A stretch of DNA of 5,830 nucleotides from Chloroflexota bacterium (GTDB lineage Bacteria > Chloroflexota > Dehalococcoidia > Lucifugimonadales > UBA1127): NCBI GenBank assembly GCA_028873745.1, contig JAPPNT010000145.1, positions 1-5,830 of the forward strand, read 5' to 3'. A program made the position numbers and the translations under genes. Below are positions 1 to 5,191 of this stretch, in pieces. The notes beneath the pieces are model-generated. The model was not told where the DNA came from. It made no database searches and was given only the letters and a program-made list of their open reading frames with translations. Positions within the stretch are counted from its first letter, which is position 1; every line of letters begins with the position of its first letter.

Positions 1-57
1 GCGTGCAGGGTAAGACGCGCGACGGTAGCAGGTGCCCGGGAGGTCGGCGGGCGGGGT

Positions 58-95
58 CGGGGGGCGGCGGCCGCTCTAGGGCCGCCGCGCCCCCG
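58..95. other. very GC-rich stem-loop, possible transcription terminator of the small minus-strand gene
   Basis: Positions 64-72 pair perfectly with 80-88 (9 bp) around a 7-nt loop. After a single bulged G at 89, 58-63 pairs with 90-95, giving about 15 bp of almost pure G/C pairing. The structure begins 13 nt beyond the stop of the small minus-strand gene, where a terminator would be expected. Neither strand shows a T-run after the stem, so intrinsic termination is only an inference; it could be a simple GC-rich inverted repeat or an mRNA 3'-end stabiliser. The rest of 1-107 shows no gene I can support. Confidence 0.35.
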
Positions 96-107
96 CGTCT
101 CGGCGTG

Positions 108-299
108 CTAGGTGGGCGTCCCCGACATCTGGCCGGCCTCGATGTAGGCCTCGCCCATGCTCAGGAACTTGGTCGTCGTTCCGCCGAATTCCACCTCGTA
201 CGACGGCTGGGCCTGGCCGGGGCTGACCACCTCGTACAAGGCGGCGCTGCCGTTGGGGCCGTCGACGGTGTGCAGCAGGGTGCGGGTGCTCGAGGTCAT
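108..299 (-). CDS. small hypothetical protein, 63 aa
   Basis: I do not recognise this family. The 63-aa product begins MTSSTRTLLHTVDG, is soluble-looking and mildly acidic, and contains no cysteine, membrane segment or signal peptide. Its middle (residues ~20-45: YEVVSPGQAQPSYEVEFGG) alternates polar and hydrophobic residues like a small beta-rich fold, and the end (about 47-58) could form a helix. It is called a real gene because of what precedes it: a near-perfect ribosome site GGGAGG lies 6 nt before the ATG (complement of 306-311), and a promoter-like pair lies at 333-361. It is divergent from the VOC gene, with 147 bp between the two starts. No functional assignment is justified. Confidence 0.6.
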   Translation of the reverse strand: MTSSTRTLLHTVDGPNGSAALYEVVSPGQAQPSYEVEFGGTTTKFLSMGEAYIEAGQMSGTPT

Positions 300-332
300 A
301 CGTTGCCTCCCGGAGAATCGTGTAGCTGGAAA

Positions 333-361
333 AGGATACCGAATCTCGCCGGGGTGTTCAA
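333..361 (-). promoter_or_regulatory. sigma70-like promoter of the small minus-strand gene
   Basis: Read on the minus strand, TTGAAC (356-361, 4 of 6 consensus) is followed after exactly 17 nt by TATCCT (333-338, 4 of 6). Transcription would start near 326, giving a leader of about 27 nt that contains the GGGAGG ribosome site. Spacing and placement are canonical; activity is inferred from the sequence only. Confidence 0.5.
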
Positions 362-446
362 TAGGCGCGCGCCTTCCCGGCCAAGACCTCGCGAACGAGG
401 ATGGTACACTACGCGGTCATCAAACTCGACGGAGGGCAAGACACCG

Positions 447-815
447 ATGATCACGAAGATAGCGACCCAGGCGGTGTACGTGGAGGACCAGGCGGCGGGA
501 CTGCGGTTCTGGACGGAGCAGGTCGGGTTCGAGGTGCGCTTCGAGGCGGACATGGGGCCGAACGCCAAGTGGATCGAGGTCGGCCCGCCCGGCGGCGAGT
601 CGCACCTGGTCATCTATCCCAAGACCATGATGCAGGACTGGGCGGAGCGCAAGCCGTCCATCGTGTTCGCGTGCGACGACATCCAGGCGACCCACGAGGC
701 AATGGCGGGCCGGGGCGTGGAGTTCACGCAGGAGCCGAGGCAGATGCCCTGGGGATGGTTCGCCATCTTCATCGACGAGGACGGCAACTGGTACGGGCTA
801 CGGCAGGAGGGGTGA
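447..815 (+). CDS. VOC (vicinal oxygen chelate) / glyoxalase-like protein, 122 aa
   Basis: The family fold is shown by the N-terminal pattern YVEDQAAGLRFWTEQVGFEV (residues 11-30), matching the usual V-x-D-x-x-x-A-x-x-FY-x-x-x-LGF start of a VOC module. The end FIDEDGNWYGLRQ (108-120) matches the usual F-x-D-P-D-G-N strand. The length, 122 aa, is that of a one-module VOC protein, which normally dimerises to form metal-binding active sites for isomerase, dioxygenase or resistance reactions. H53 is a plausible metal ligand, but the first ligand position carries T7/Q8 and the usual C-terminal Glu is replaced at about G117, so canonical glyoxalase I activity is unlikely. The start at 447 is chosen because GGAGG lies at 431-435, 11 nt upstream, and the VOC fold begins there; the open frame continues upstream without family similarity. 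A TACACT element at 405-410 could be its -10 box, but no matching -35 is seen. Substrate unknown. Confidence 0.85.
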   Translation: MITKIATQAVYVEDQAAGLRFWTEQVGFEVRFEADMGPNAKWIEVGPPGGESHLVIYPKTMMQDWAERKPSIVFACDDIQATHEAMAGRGVEFTQEPRQMPWGWFAIFIDEDGNWYGLRQEG

Positions 816-837
816 GGGGGCATTTGCGCCGACAAGA

Positions 838-866
838 AGAGGGGCCTCCCAAGCGGAGGCCCCTCT
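838..866. terminator. stem-loop between convergent genes, likely bidirectional terminator
   Basis: AGAGGGGCCTCC (838-849) pairs perfectly with GGAGGCCCCTCT (855-866), a 12-bp stem with a 5-nt loop. It lies 22 nt after the VOC stop and 25 nt before the end of the convergent DUF6282 gene, a typical position for a terminator serving both strands. The T-content after the stem is poor on the plus strand and modest on the minus strand (TCTTGTC), so it fits a GC-strong hairpin with a weak U-tract. Confidence 0.7.
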
Positions 867-891
867 CGTCGTGTCTCGGACGGTCGAAGGG

Positions 892-1815
892 CTACGCCGT
901 GGCGGGCTCCAGCTGGCCGAGGATCTGGCCGGCGTTGGAGTGGGACATCGTTTCGATCTCGGAGGGCGTGAATCCGTTGTCCAGCAGGTTGCCGATGAAC
1001 ATGCCGAGCCCCTCCTCGACCCAGGGCGCCGTGCTCTGGCCCAAGTCCGTGGAGAGGATGGTGGAGTTGGGGCCGATCTTGCGGATGTTGTCGTAGACCG
1101 TCTCCCACTCGACCTTCTTGGTGTACGGCTGCGTGAAGCACCGCTCGAACATCACGTCGTACTTGCCGAGGGCGCGCTGCTGGTCCTGGTCCAGGTACGT
1201 GGCCGGGAACTCCGGGTGGGTGATGATGACGCGGTTGACCTTCGACTCGCGGGCGGCCTTGACCACGGGCAGCATCTCCTCGGGCGCGATGTGGCCCGTC
1301 GCGAGGATCATGTCGTACTCGGCGATGACCTCCATGCACTGGATCGCCTCGTGGGTGACCTTGCCGTCGACGATGACCCTGACCGGGTCGCCGGCGATGC
1401 CCTTCTCGCGCATCGCCCGGGCGATGGTCATCCAGTAGGGCTGCGGCTTGCCGTCGTTGTTCTCGCCGGTGATGTTCTTGACCTCGTTCTCGGCGTCGAC
1501 GGTGGGGAACCAGACCACCTTGTTGCCGAGCCGCCCCGCGACGTCGACGGCGAGGGGGTTCATGCCGCCCATGGAATTGTTGAGCACCAGGCCGCCGAAG
1601 GCCCGGATTTGCGGGAACATCTGGTTGATGAGGCTGGCGCGGTCTGCCGTGCAGATGTAGTGCGACTTCAGCACCACGCCGGCCATGCCGGCCTCGATGG
1701 CGTGCTCGGCCAGCACGATGTCGTTGAACTTGCGCGGGAGCACGTCGGGCTCGCTGTGGATGTGCATGTCGTACGCGCCGCGAACTAATTCCTTGACGGT
1801 TGCCTCGTCGGCCAT
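892..1815 (-). CDS. DUF6282 family protein, putative metal-dependent hydrolase
   Basis: This 307-aa protein resembles the DUF6282 family, whose members look like amidohydrolase-superfamily TIM barrels but have no assigned reaction. Candidate metal and catalytic residues are the DMHIH motif (D16, H18, H20), K50 and H52 in VVLKSHY, H175 in ATGHIAPEE, H200 in ITHPEFP, and D257 in STDLGQ. The order HxH...H...H...D is that of metal-dependent amidohydrolases. The C-terminal NAGQILG (294-300) resembles the last helix of TatD/amidohydrolase proteins. No signal peptide or membrane segment is seen, so it is probably cytoplasmic. The ATG at 1815 is preceded by GGAAGGAG, 6 nt away, which fixes the start. 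It has its own promoter (1864-1893), is divergent from sagB and convergent with the VOC gene. The substrate cannot be inferred from the neighbours. Confidence 0.85.
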   Translation of the reverse strand: MADEATVKELVRGAYDMHIHSEPDVLPRKFNDIVLAEHAIEAGMAGVVLKSHYICTADRASLINQMFPQIRAFGGLVLNNSMGGMNPLAVDVAGRLGNKVVWFPTVDAENEVKNITGENNDGKPQPYWMTIARAMREKGIAGDPVRVIVDGKVTHEAIQCMEVIAEYDMILATGHIAPEEMLPVVKAARESKVNRVIITHPEFPATYLDQDQQRALGKYDVMFERCFTQPYTKKVEWETVYDNIRKIGPNSTILSTDLGQSTAPWVEEGLGMFIGNLLDNGFTPSEIETMSHSNAGQILGQLEPATA

Positions 1816-1833
1816 GGCCTACTCCTTCCGATG

Positions 1834-1849
1834 CGCAGCATGCGCTGCG
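1834..1849 (-). other. short leader stem-loop ahead of the DUF6282 gene
   Basis: CGCAGC (1834-1839) pairs with GCTGCG (1844-1849) around the tetraloop ATGC. It lies between the predicted transcription start (about 1857) and the ribosome site (about 1821-1828) of the DUF6282 gene. It may stabilise the leader or be part of an operator; with six pairs it could also be chance. Confidence 0.3.
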
Positions 1850-1863
1850 GCGAATGTTGGGCG

Positions 1864-1893
1864 ATGGTAGCTAGTGGTTAGTCTCAATGTCAA
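1864..1893 (-). promoter_or_regulatory. sigma70-like promoter of the DUF6282 gene
   Basis: On the minus strand a perfect TTGACA -35 box (1888-1893) is followed after 18 nt by TACCAT (1864-1869, 4 of 6 matches to TATAAT). Transcription would start near 1857 and give a leader of about 42 nt with a strong ribosome site. It is one of the two best promoter matches in the window. Confidence 0.6.
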
Positions 1894-1914
1894 CTGCAAG
1901 GGCGTCTCAGAGTG

Positions 1915-1935
1915 GTATCCTGACCCCGAGGATAC
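1915..1935 (+). promoter_or_regulatory. inverted repeat burying the sagB ribosome-binding site
   Basis: GTATCCT (1915-1921) and AGGATAC (1929-1935) are perfect 7-bp inverted repeats with a 7-nt loop, ending 3 nt before the sagB ATG. The only Shine-Dalgarno-like sequence, GAGG (1928-1931, 7 nt from the ATG), lies mostly in the right arm, so in RNA the hairpin would mask it. The left arm also contains TATCCT (1916-1921), which could be a -10 box. The repeat could therefore be a repressor operator or a translational control hairpin. No convincing -35 box is seen at 16-18 nt upstream. If TATCCT is the -10 box, the transcript would start near 1928 and lack the left arm, which would favour the operator reading. 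Confidence 0.45.
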
Positions 1936-1938
1936 GGC

Positions 1939-3477
1939 ATGAACAGTGACGAGGCCGTGCAGGCCATTCTGAGCTACCACGAGAAGACCAACCACTCCGT
2001 GCGCAGTGTGCGGGAGGGCAACTTTGCCCTCGACTTTTCCATCCTGCCTCGCCTGTACAAGCTGTACCGCCGCGCCCAGACGGTCGCCCTGCCCGAGGAC
2101 GCTGCGCTGCCTGACGACGGCGCGCCCTCGACCGTGCCCGCGCTGGCGGCTATCGCGGGGGAGGCGGCCGCGACGGACGGCGCGCCCTCGCTCGACGACG
2201 TTACGGCGCTGCTCAAGCTCTCGGCGGGGATCACCAAGTGGCTGAAGGTGCCCAACGGGCGCATGGCGTTCCGGGCGGCGTCGTGCACGGGCGCGCTCTA
2301 CCACATCGAGCTGTACCTGGTGTGCGGTGACCTGCCGGGGCTGCCCGCCGGCGTGTACCAGTACGGCGCGCACGACAACGCGCTCCGCATCGTCCGCGCC
2401 GGCGACCATCGCGGGGCGCTCGTGGCCGCGACGGGCGGCGACGAGGCGGTGGCCGCGGCGCCCGCATCCATCGTGTACACCAGCGTGTTCTGGCGGAACG
2501 CGTGGAAGTACCAGAGCCGCGCCTACCGCCACACGTACTGGGACTGCGGCACCGTCCTCGCCAACACCCTGGCCGTCGCCGGGTCCCGAGGCCTGCGGGC
2601 GCGGGTGGTCACCGGCTTCGTCGACGACTCCGTGAACCGGCTCGTCGACGTCGACGGCGTCAAGGAGGCGTCCGTCGCCGTCGTGCCCGTCGGCGCCGGG
2701 GCCGGCGCCGTGCAGCCCGAGGCGGCGCCCGCGCGGCTGAACCTCGAGACGTTGCCCTATTCGCCCAAGGAGATCGACTACCCGCTCATCCGGGAGGCCC
2801 ACGCGGCGACGTCGCTGGACGAGGAGGGCGTCGTGGCATGGCGCGCCCAGGGCGCGGCTTCACCCTTCGATTTCCCTCAGGGCGAACGGGTGGATGGCGA
2901 GACAGCCGAGTCCGTTGAGCGCGTGATCCTGCGGCGCGGCTCCACGCGGCAGTTCCAGCTCGCGCCCATCGGCGAGGACGCGCTGCGGACGACGCTGGCG
3001 GCGGCGATGCGCCCGCTGCCGGGCGACTGGCCCTCGCTGGACGGCGCGCCGGTGAACACGCTGTACCTCATCGTGAACGCCGTCGACGGGCTGCAGCCGG
3101 GCGGGTACGTGTACCACCCGGAGGACAGCGAGCTGGAGCTGCTGATGGACGGCGACCAGCGGTTCATCGCCGGGCATCTTGGGCTGAACCAGGCGCTGGC
3201 CCACGACGCGGCGGCCAACTGCTACTTCCTGACGGACCTCGGCGCGGCGACGGCCGCGATGGGCGCCCGCGGCTACCGGGCGGCGCAGCTCGACGCGAGC
3301 GTCCGCGCGGGACGACTGTATCTCTCGGCGTACGCGATGGGCCTCGGCGCGACGGGGCTGACGTTCTTCGACGACGAGGTGACGCAGTTCTTCTCGCCGC
3401 ACGCGGCGGGCAAGAGCGTGATGTTCCTGACGCTCCTCGGCGTGCCGCAGAAGCGCCGCCGCGTCATGCCGGAGTAG
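1939..3477 (+). CDS. SagB/ThcOx-type nitroreductase-family oxidoreductase with two nitroreductase domains
   Basis: This 512-aa protein opens with ILSYHEKTNHSVRSVRE (residues 10-26), the typical start of SagB/ThcOx-family dehydrogenases. A first nitroreductase-like domain spans about 90-255, with AASCTGALYHIELYLV (113-128, matching the family's PSAGALYPIE stretch) and YRHTYWDCGTVLANTLAVA (196-214). An acidic linker leads to a second domain at about 324-505, with ILRRGSTRQF (330-339, the usual phosphate-contacting R-R-x-S-x-R of FMN-binding nitroreductases) and AGRLYLSAYAMGLGATGLTFFDDE (457-480). Single SagB proteins are FMN enzymes that oxidise azolines to azoles in thiazole/oxazole-modified peptide pathways. 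Two fused halves could make an internal dimer with one or two FMN sites. No YcaO cyclodehydratase or precursor peptide is visible here, so azole synthesis is not supported. The region 49-86 is an Ala-rich, probably flexible insert with a 15-bp direct repeat. Its 3' end overlaps hicB by 14 bp. Family call firm, substrate unknown. Confidence 0.88.
   Translation: MNSDEAVQAILSYHEKTNHSVRSVREGNFALDFSILPRLYKLYRRAQTVALPEDAALPDDGAPSTVPALAAIAGEAAATDGAPSLDDVTALLKLSAGITKWLKVPNGRMAFRAASCTGALYHIELYLVCGDLPGLPAGVYQYGAHDNALRIVRAGDHRGALVAATGGDEAVAAAPASIVYTSVFWRNAWKYQSRAYRHTYWDCGTVLANTLAVAGSRGLRARVVTGFVDDSVNRLVDVDGVKEASVAVVPVGAGAGAVQPEAAPARLNLETLPYSPKEIDYPLIREAHAATSLDEEGVVAWRAQGAASPFDFPQGERVDGETAESVERVILRRGSTRQFQLAPIGEDALRTTLAAAMRPLPGDWPSLDGAPVNTLYLIVNAVDGLQPGGYVYHPEDSELELLMDGDQRFIAGHLGLNQALAHDAAANCYFLTDLGAATAAMGARGYRAAQLDASVRAGRLYLSAYAMGLGATGLTFFDDEVTQFFSPHAAGKSVMFLTLLGVPQKRRRVMPE
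2116..2190 (+). repeat. 15-bp exact direct repeat in the Ala-rich insert of the sagB-like gene
   Basis: GACGGCGCGCCCTCG occurs at 2116-2130 and again at 2176-2190, exactly 60 bp (20 codons) apart, encoding DGAPS twice in the flexible stretch at about residues 60-84. The flanking 60-bp units share little else, so this is either an old decayed duplication or coincidence of GC-rich codon use. Confidence 0.5.
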
Positions 3478-3961
3478 GAGCGCCTTTGCCGGTGCGCTGC
3501 TTCGACGAGGGAGATGCCGGAGCAGCCTCCCCGCCGACGGGCGCCACCGACAGCGCCAGCGAATAGCCCAGCAGCTTCAGGGCCCGCTCCACCTGGCTGA
3601 TGTGCGAACGGTGGTCCGGGTTCACCAGCTTGCGGACCGCGGCCTCGCTGATGCCCAGCATCTCGCCCAGCGCCACCTTCGTGATGCGCCGCTCCCGCAT
3701 GAGGGTGTACAGCGCCAGCTTGGCGGCGACGATGGGGTAGACAGCGATCATCACCTGGCCGGGTTGCGGCTCACTGGGGGTGGGGATTTCCCAGCCCATC
3801 TTGACGTAGCCGCTCAGCATAACTGACAGGGCGTCCTCTGCCAGCGCGAGTGTCTCCGTCCGGTCATACGCCCCGGTCAACGCCCCTGGCACGTCCGGGA
3901 AGTGCGTGACATACCCGCCAACCTCGTTGCCCTTAATCGTACATGGGTAGGCGTAGCGCAC
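3464..3961 (-). CDS. hicB: HicB family antitoxin with C-terminal helix-turn-helix
   Basis: HicB neutralises the HicA RNase by binding it and represses its own operon through a DNA-binding domain. The 165-aa product begins with the HicB fold, MRYAYPCTIKGNEVGGYVTHFPDVPGALT (1-29), followed by the helix ETLALAEDALSVMLSGYVKMG (36-56). Residues about 93-132 form an Xre-like helix-turn-helix (ITKVALGEMLGISEAAVRKLV, then SHISQVERALKLLG). Residues about 141-165 are a Pro/Ala/Ser/Gly/Lys tail that looks disordered and is partly encoded opposite the end of the sagB-like gene. The start is GTG at 3961, only 2 nt after the hicA stop; GGGAG, 8 nt upstream inside hicA, serves as ribosome site, so the two genes are translationally linked. 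The stop TGA at 3464-3466 overlaps the convergent gene by 14 bp. Confidence 0.9.
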   Translation of the reverse strand: MRYAYPCTIKGNEVGGYVTHFPDVPGALTGAYDRTETLALAEDALSVMLSGYVKMGWEIPTPSEPQPGQVMIAVYPIVAAKLALYTLMRERRITKVALGEMLGISEAAVRKLVNPDHRSHISQVERALKLLGYSLALSVAPVGGEAAPASPSSKQRTGKGAPTPA

Positions 3962-3963
3962 CG

Positions 3964-4170
3964 CTAGAACTCCCTTCGGTTGATGTCCAGCTGCTTCAGC
4001 ATGTCGGCAAACAGATTGGGGGGGATTTCACCATACTTGACTATAGTGGAATACTCACCGACGTACACTCGCCCGTGGCTACCCTTGCCCTGTGTCGGGT
4101 CAAAGAAGAAATACTGATCGGTCTTGCGAGCATACCGTCGCGCCCGGCGAACAAACTCTCGACCGTTCAT
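3964..4170 (-). CDS. hicA: HicA family type II toxin (mRNA interferase)
   Basis: HicA is a small double-stranded-RNA-binding-fold ribonuclease that cleaves mRNA and halts translation until bound by HicB. The 68-aa product starts MNGREFVRRARRYARK (helix 1), then carries the family motif GKGSHGRVYVG (28-38) with catalytic His32. It ends in the helix PPNLFADMLKQLDINRREF (50-68), which matches the usual LKQLGI-type end. Length and motif are intact, so the toxin is probably functional. The toxin-first gene order is the usual one for HicAB. G+C is about 53%, well below the neighbours. The ribosome site is weak (AAGGTG, about 13 nt from the ATG) and the predicted -10 box ends only 4 nt before the ATG, so translation may be leaderless. 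Confidence 0.9.
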   Translation of the reverse strand: MNGREFVRRARRYARKTDQYFFFDPTQGKGSHGRVYVGEYSTIVKYGEIPPNLFADMLKQLDINRREF

Positions 4171-4174
4171 GGTT

Positions 4175-4204
4175 AGTGTATCGCACCTTTCGGTTCGATT
4201 TCAA
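4175..4204 (-). promoter_or_regulatory. sigma70-like promoter of hicAB
   Basis: On the minus strand TTGAAA (4199-4204, 5 of 6) and TACACT (4175-4180, 4 of 6) are separated by 18 nt. The -10 box ends 4 nt before the hicA ATG, so transcription would start at or next to the start codon. This gives hicAB its own promoter within the 78-bp gap behind the upstream lysR-type gene. Confidence 0.5.
4180..4199. promoter_or_regulatory. imperfect palindrome, candidate HicB operator
   Basis: ATCGCACC (4180-4187) and GGTTCGAT (4192-4199) are inverted repeats with 7 of 8 positions matching, around TTTC. The 20-bp dyad fills exactly the 18-bp spacer of the predicted hicAB promoter and touches one base of each hexamer. 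A repressor bound here would block RNA polymerase. The HicB protein in this operon has a DNA-binding helix-turn-helix, so autoregulation at this site is the natural inference. Confidence 0.5.
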
Positions 4205-4248
4205 GAGGCTGAGGACAGCTCCGGCGGCCGTTAACCAACGTCGCCAGC

Positions 4249-5142
4249 CTACCCCGCCCGCGCCAGCGTCCCGCGCAGGCTCCCGAGCTCCTCGATGAAG
4301 GCCTGCGCGGCTTGCGAGAGCGGGCGACCGCGCAGCGTGACGACGCCGACGACGTCCTCCGGCAGCAGGTTGGGCAGCGGCAGGACCTCCAGTTCGGCCG
4401 CGTCGGCGGGGGAGACGGAGATATCCGGCAGAATGGAGATGCCCTCGCCGCCGGCCACGTACTGCTTGATCGCCTCCAGGCTGTCCGTCTCGACGGCGAG
4501 CTCGTAGCTGATGCCCCGTCGCTGGAAGGCCTCGTCCAGCAGCCGGCGGGTCCGGGAGCGGACGCCCAGCATGACCAGCGGCCACCGCGCAAGCGTGCTG
4601 AAGGTCACCTCCGGCAGGTCGCTGACCGGGTGGCCTTTCGGCGCGACCAGCGTTCGCCCGATGGTGAACAGCGGCGCGAAGTCGAAGCCCACGGGCACGT
4701 CGGCCGTCGGCACGACGCCCAGGTCGGCCTCGCCGGTCGCGACCATCGCCAGGATGTCGGCCTCGCCGCGGGGCCAGAGGCGCAGCAGGTTGCCCAGGTG
4801 CTTCTGGCGGAAGCTGCGCACGGGCGCCGGCAGCACCTGGGCGATGAGGACGGCCGTGCTGGCGATGGTCACCGTGCTGCTGCGGTCGACGTCGAAGCGG
4901 AAGGACTCCAGCGCCGCGATGCCCTCGACAAGCGGGCCGGCCATCTCCAGCAGGACGGTGCCCGCCGTCGTGAGCTGGATGGGGCGCTTCCCGCGCTGGA
5001 GCAGGGACACGCCCACCTCCTCTTCCAGCTTCTTCAGGTGCTTGGTCGCCGCGGGCTGGCCGAGGTCCAGGGCGCGGGCCGCGGCGGAGATGCTGCCCAG
5101 CTTCGCGACAGCGCAAAACGTGCGGAGTTCACGAAAGTCCAT
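4249..5142 (-). CDS. LysR-type transcriptional regulator
   Basis: The 297-aa product has the standard LysR layout and length. The winged helix-turn-helix at 1-60 reads MDFRELRTFCAVAKLGSISA, then AARALDLGQPAATKHLKKLE, then the wing LTTAG (57-61). A linker helix follows at about 62-88, and a two-lobed effector-binding domain spans about 92-290 (ADLGVVPTADVP at 139-150, GGEGISILPD at 231-240). The ATG at 5142 is preferred because the family always begins at this helix and GGAG lies 4 nt upstream. A reading frame extending 48 codons further would run through the shared promoter region. It is divergent from the binding-protein gene, the classical arrangement for a LysR regulator and its target. 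A weak promoter (TTGTGT-17-TAACTT on the minus strand, 5172-5200) overlaps the divergent promoter and its dyads, which would allow autorepression. The inducer is unknown. Confidence 0.92.
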   Translation of the reverse strand: MDFRELRTFCAVAKLGSISAAARALDLGQPAATKHLKKLEEEVGVSLLQRGKRPIQLTTAGTVLLEMAGPLVEGIAALESFRFDVDRSSTVTIASTAVLIAQVLPAPVRSFRQKHLGNLLRLWPRGEADILAMVATGEADLGVVPTADVPVGFDFAPLFTIGRTLVAPKGHPVSDLPEVTFSTLARWPLVMLGVRSRTRRLLDEAFQRRGISYELAVETDSLEAIKQYVAGGEGISILPDISVSPADAAELEVLPLPNLLPEDVVGVVTLRGRPLSQAAQAFIEELGSLRGTLARAG

Positions 5143-5154
5143 GTGTCTCCATTC

Positions 5155-5169
5155 ATTCCCGATTGGAAT
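5155..5169. promoter_or_regulatory. LysR-type box (T-N11-A dyad), candidate recognition site
   Basis: ATTCC (5155-5159) and GGAAT (5165-5169) form a perfect 5-bp dyad with a 5-nt spacer, containing T5156-N11-A5168, the LysR consensus. Its centre (5162) lies about 65 bp upstream of the predicted start of the divergent gene (about 5227), the usual place for the high-affinity recognition site of a LysR regulator. A further ATTCC half-site lies at 5182-5186, within a second T-N11-A match (T5175, A5187). Confidence 0.5.
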
Positions 5170-5191
5170 AGAAGTTACCTGATTCCATGCC

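Noticed and set aside
66..79. GGCGGCCGCTCTAG resembles a cloning polylinker (NotI/XbaI region)
   Set aside because: The match stops after 14 bases and both flanks continue as GC-rich genomic sequence forming a stem-loop, so vector contamination is not supported.
1..111. Possible 3' end of an upstream gene at the left edge (stop TAA at 11-13, or TAG at 109-111 in another frame)
   Set aside because: Too short for any recognisable protein; the 36-codon version is Arg/Ala/Gly-rich with no family signal.
3..446. Upstream extension of the VOC reading frame
   Set aside because: The added residues are Gly/Arg/Ala-rich without similarity, run through the 58-95 stem-loop and the opposite small gene, and the VOC fold plus ribosome site indicate the ATG at 447.
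871..1788. Plus-strand open frame opposite the DUF6282 gene
   Set aside because: Val/Asp/Leu/Gly/His-rich shadow; the minus strand has conserved metal-site motifs, promoter and ribosome site.
1819..2802. Long minus-strand open frame (about 327 codons) opposite the sagB-like gene
   Set aside because: The translation is Arg/Gly/Val/His-rich low-information sequence without a ribosome site. It mirrors GC-biased third positions of the real plus-strand gene.
108..3477. Azole-modified peptide (TOMM/RiPP) cluster, with the 63-aa gene as precursor for the SagB-type enzyme
   Set aside because: No YcaO, no E1-like or leader-binding protein, and the small protein lacks Cys and a Cys/Ser/Thr-rich core near its end; two unrelated genes separate them.
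4206..4250. Inverted repeat AGGCTG / CAGCCT after the lysR-type gene as a terminator
   Set aside because: Only six pairs with a 33-nt loop and no T-run; it also overlaps the end of the coding region.
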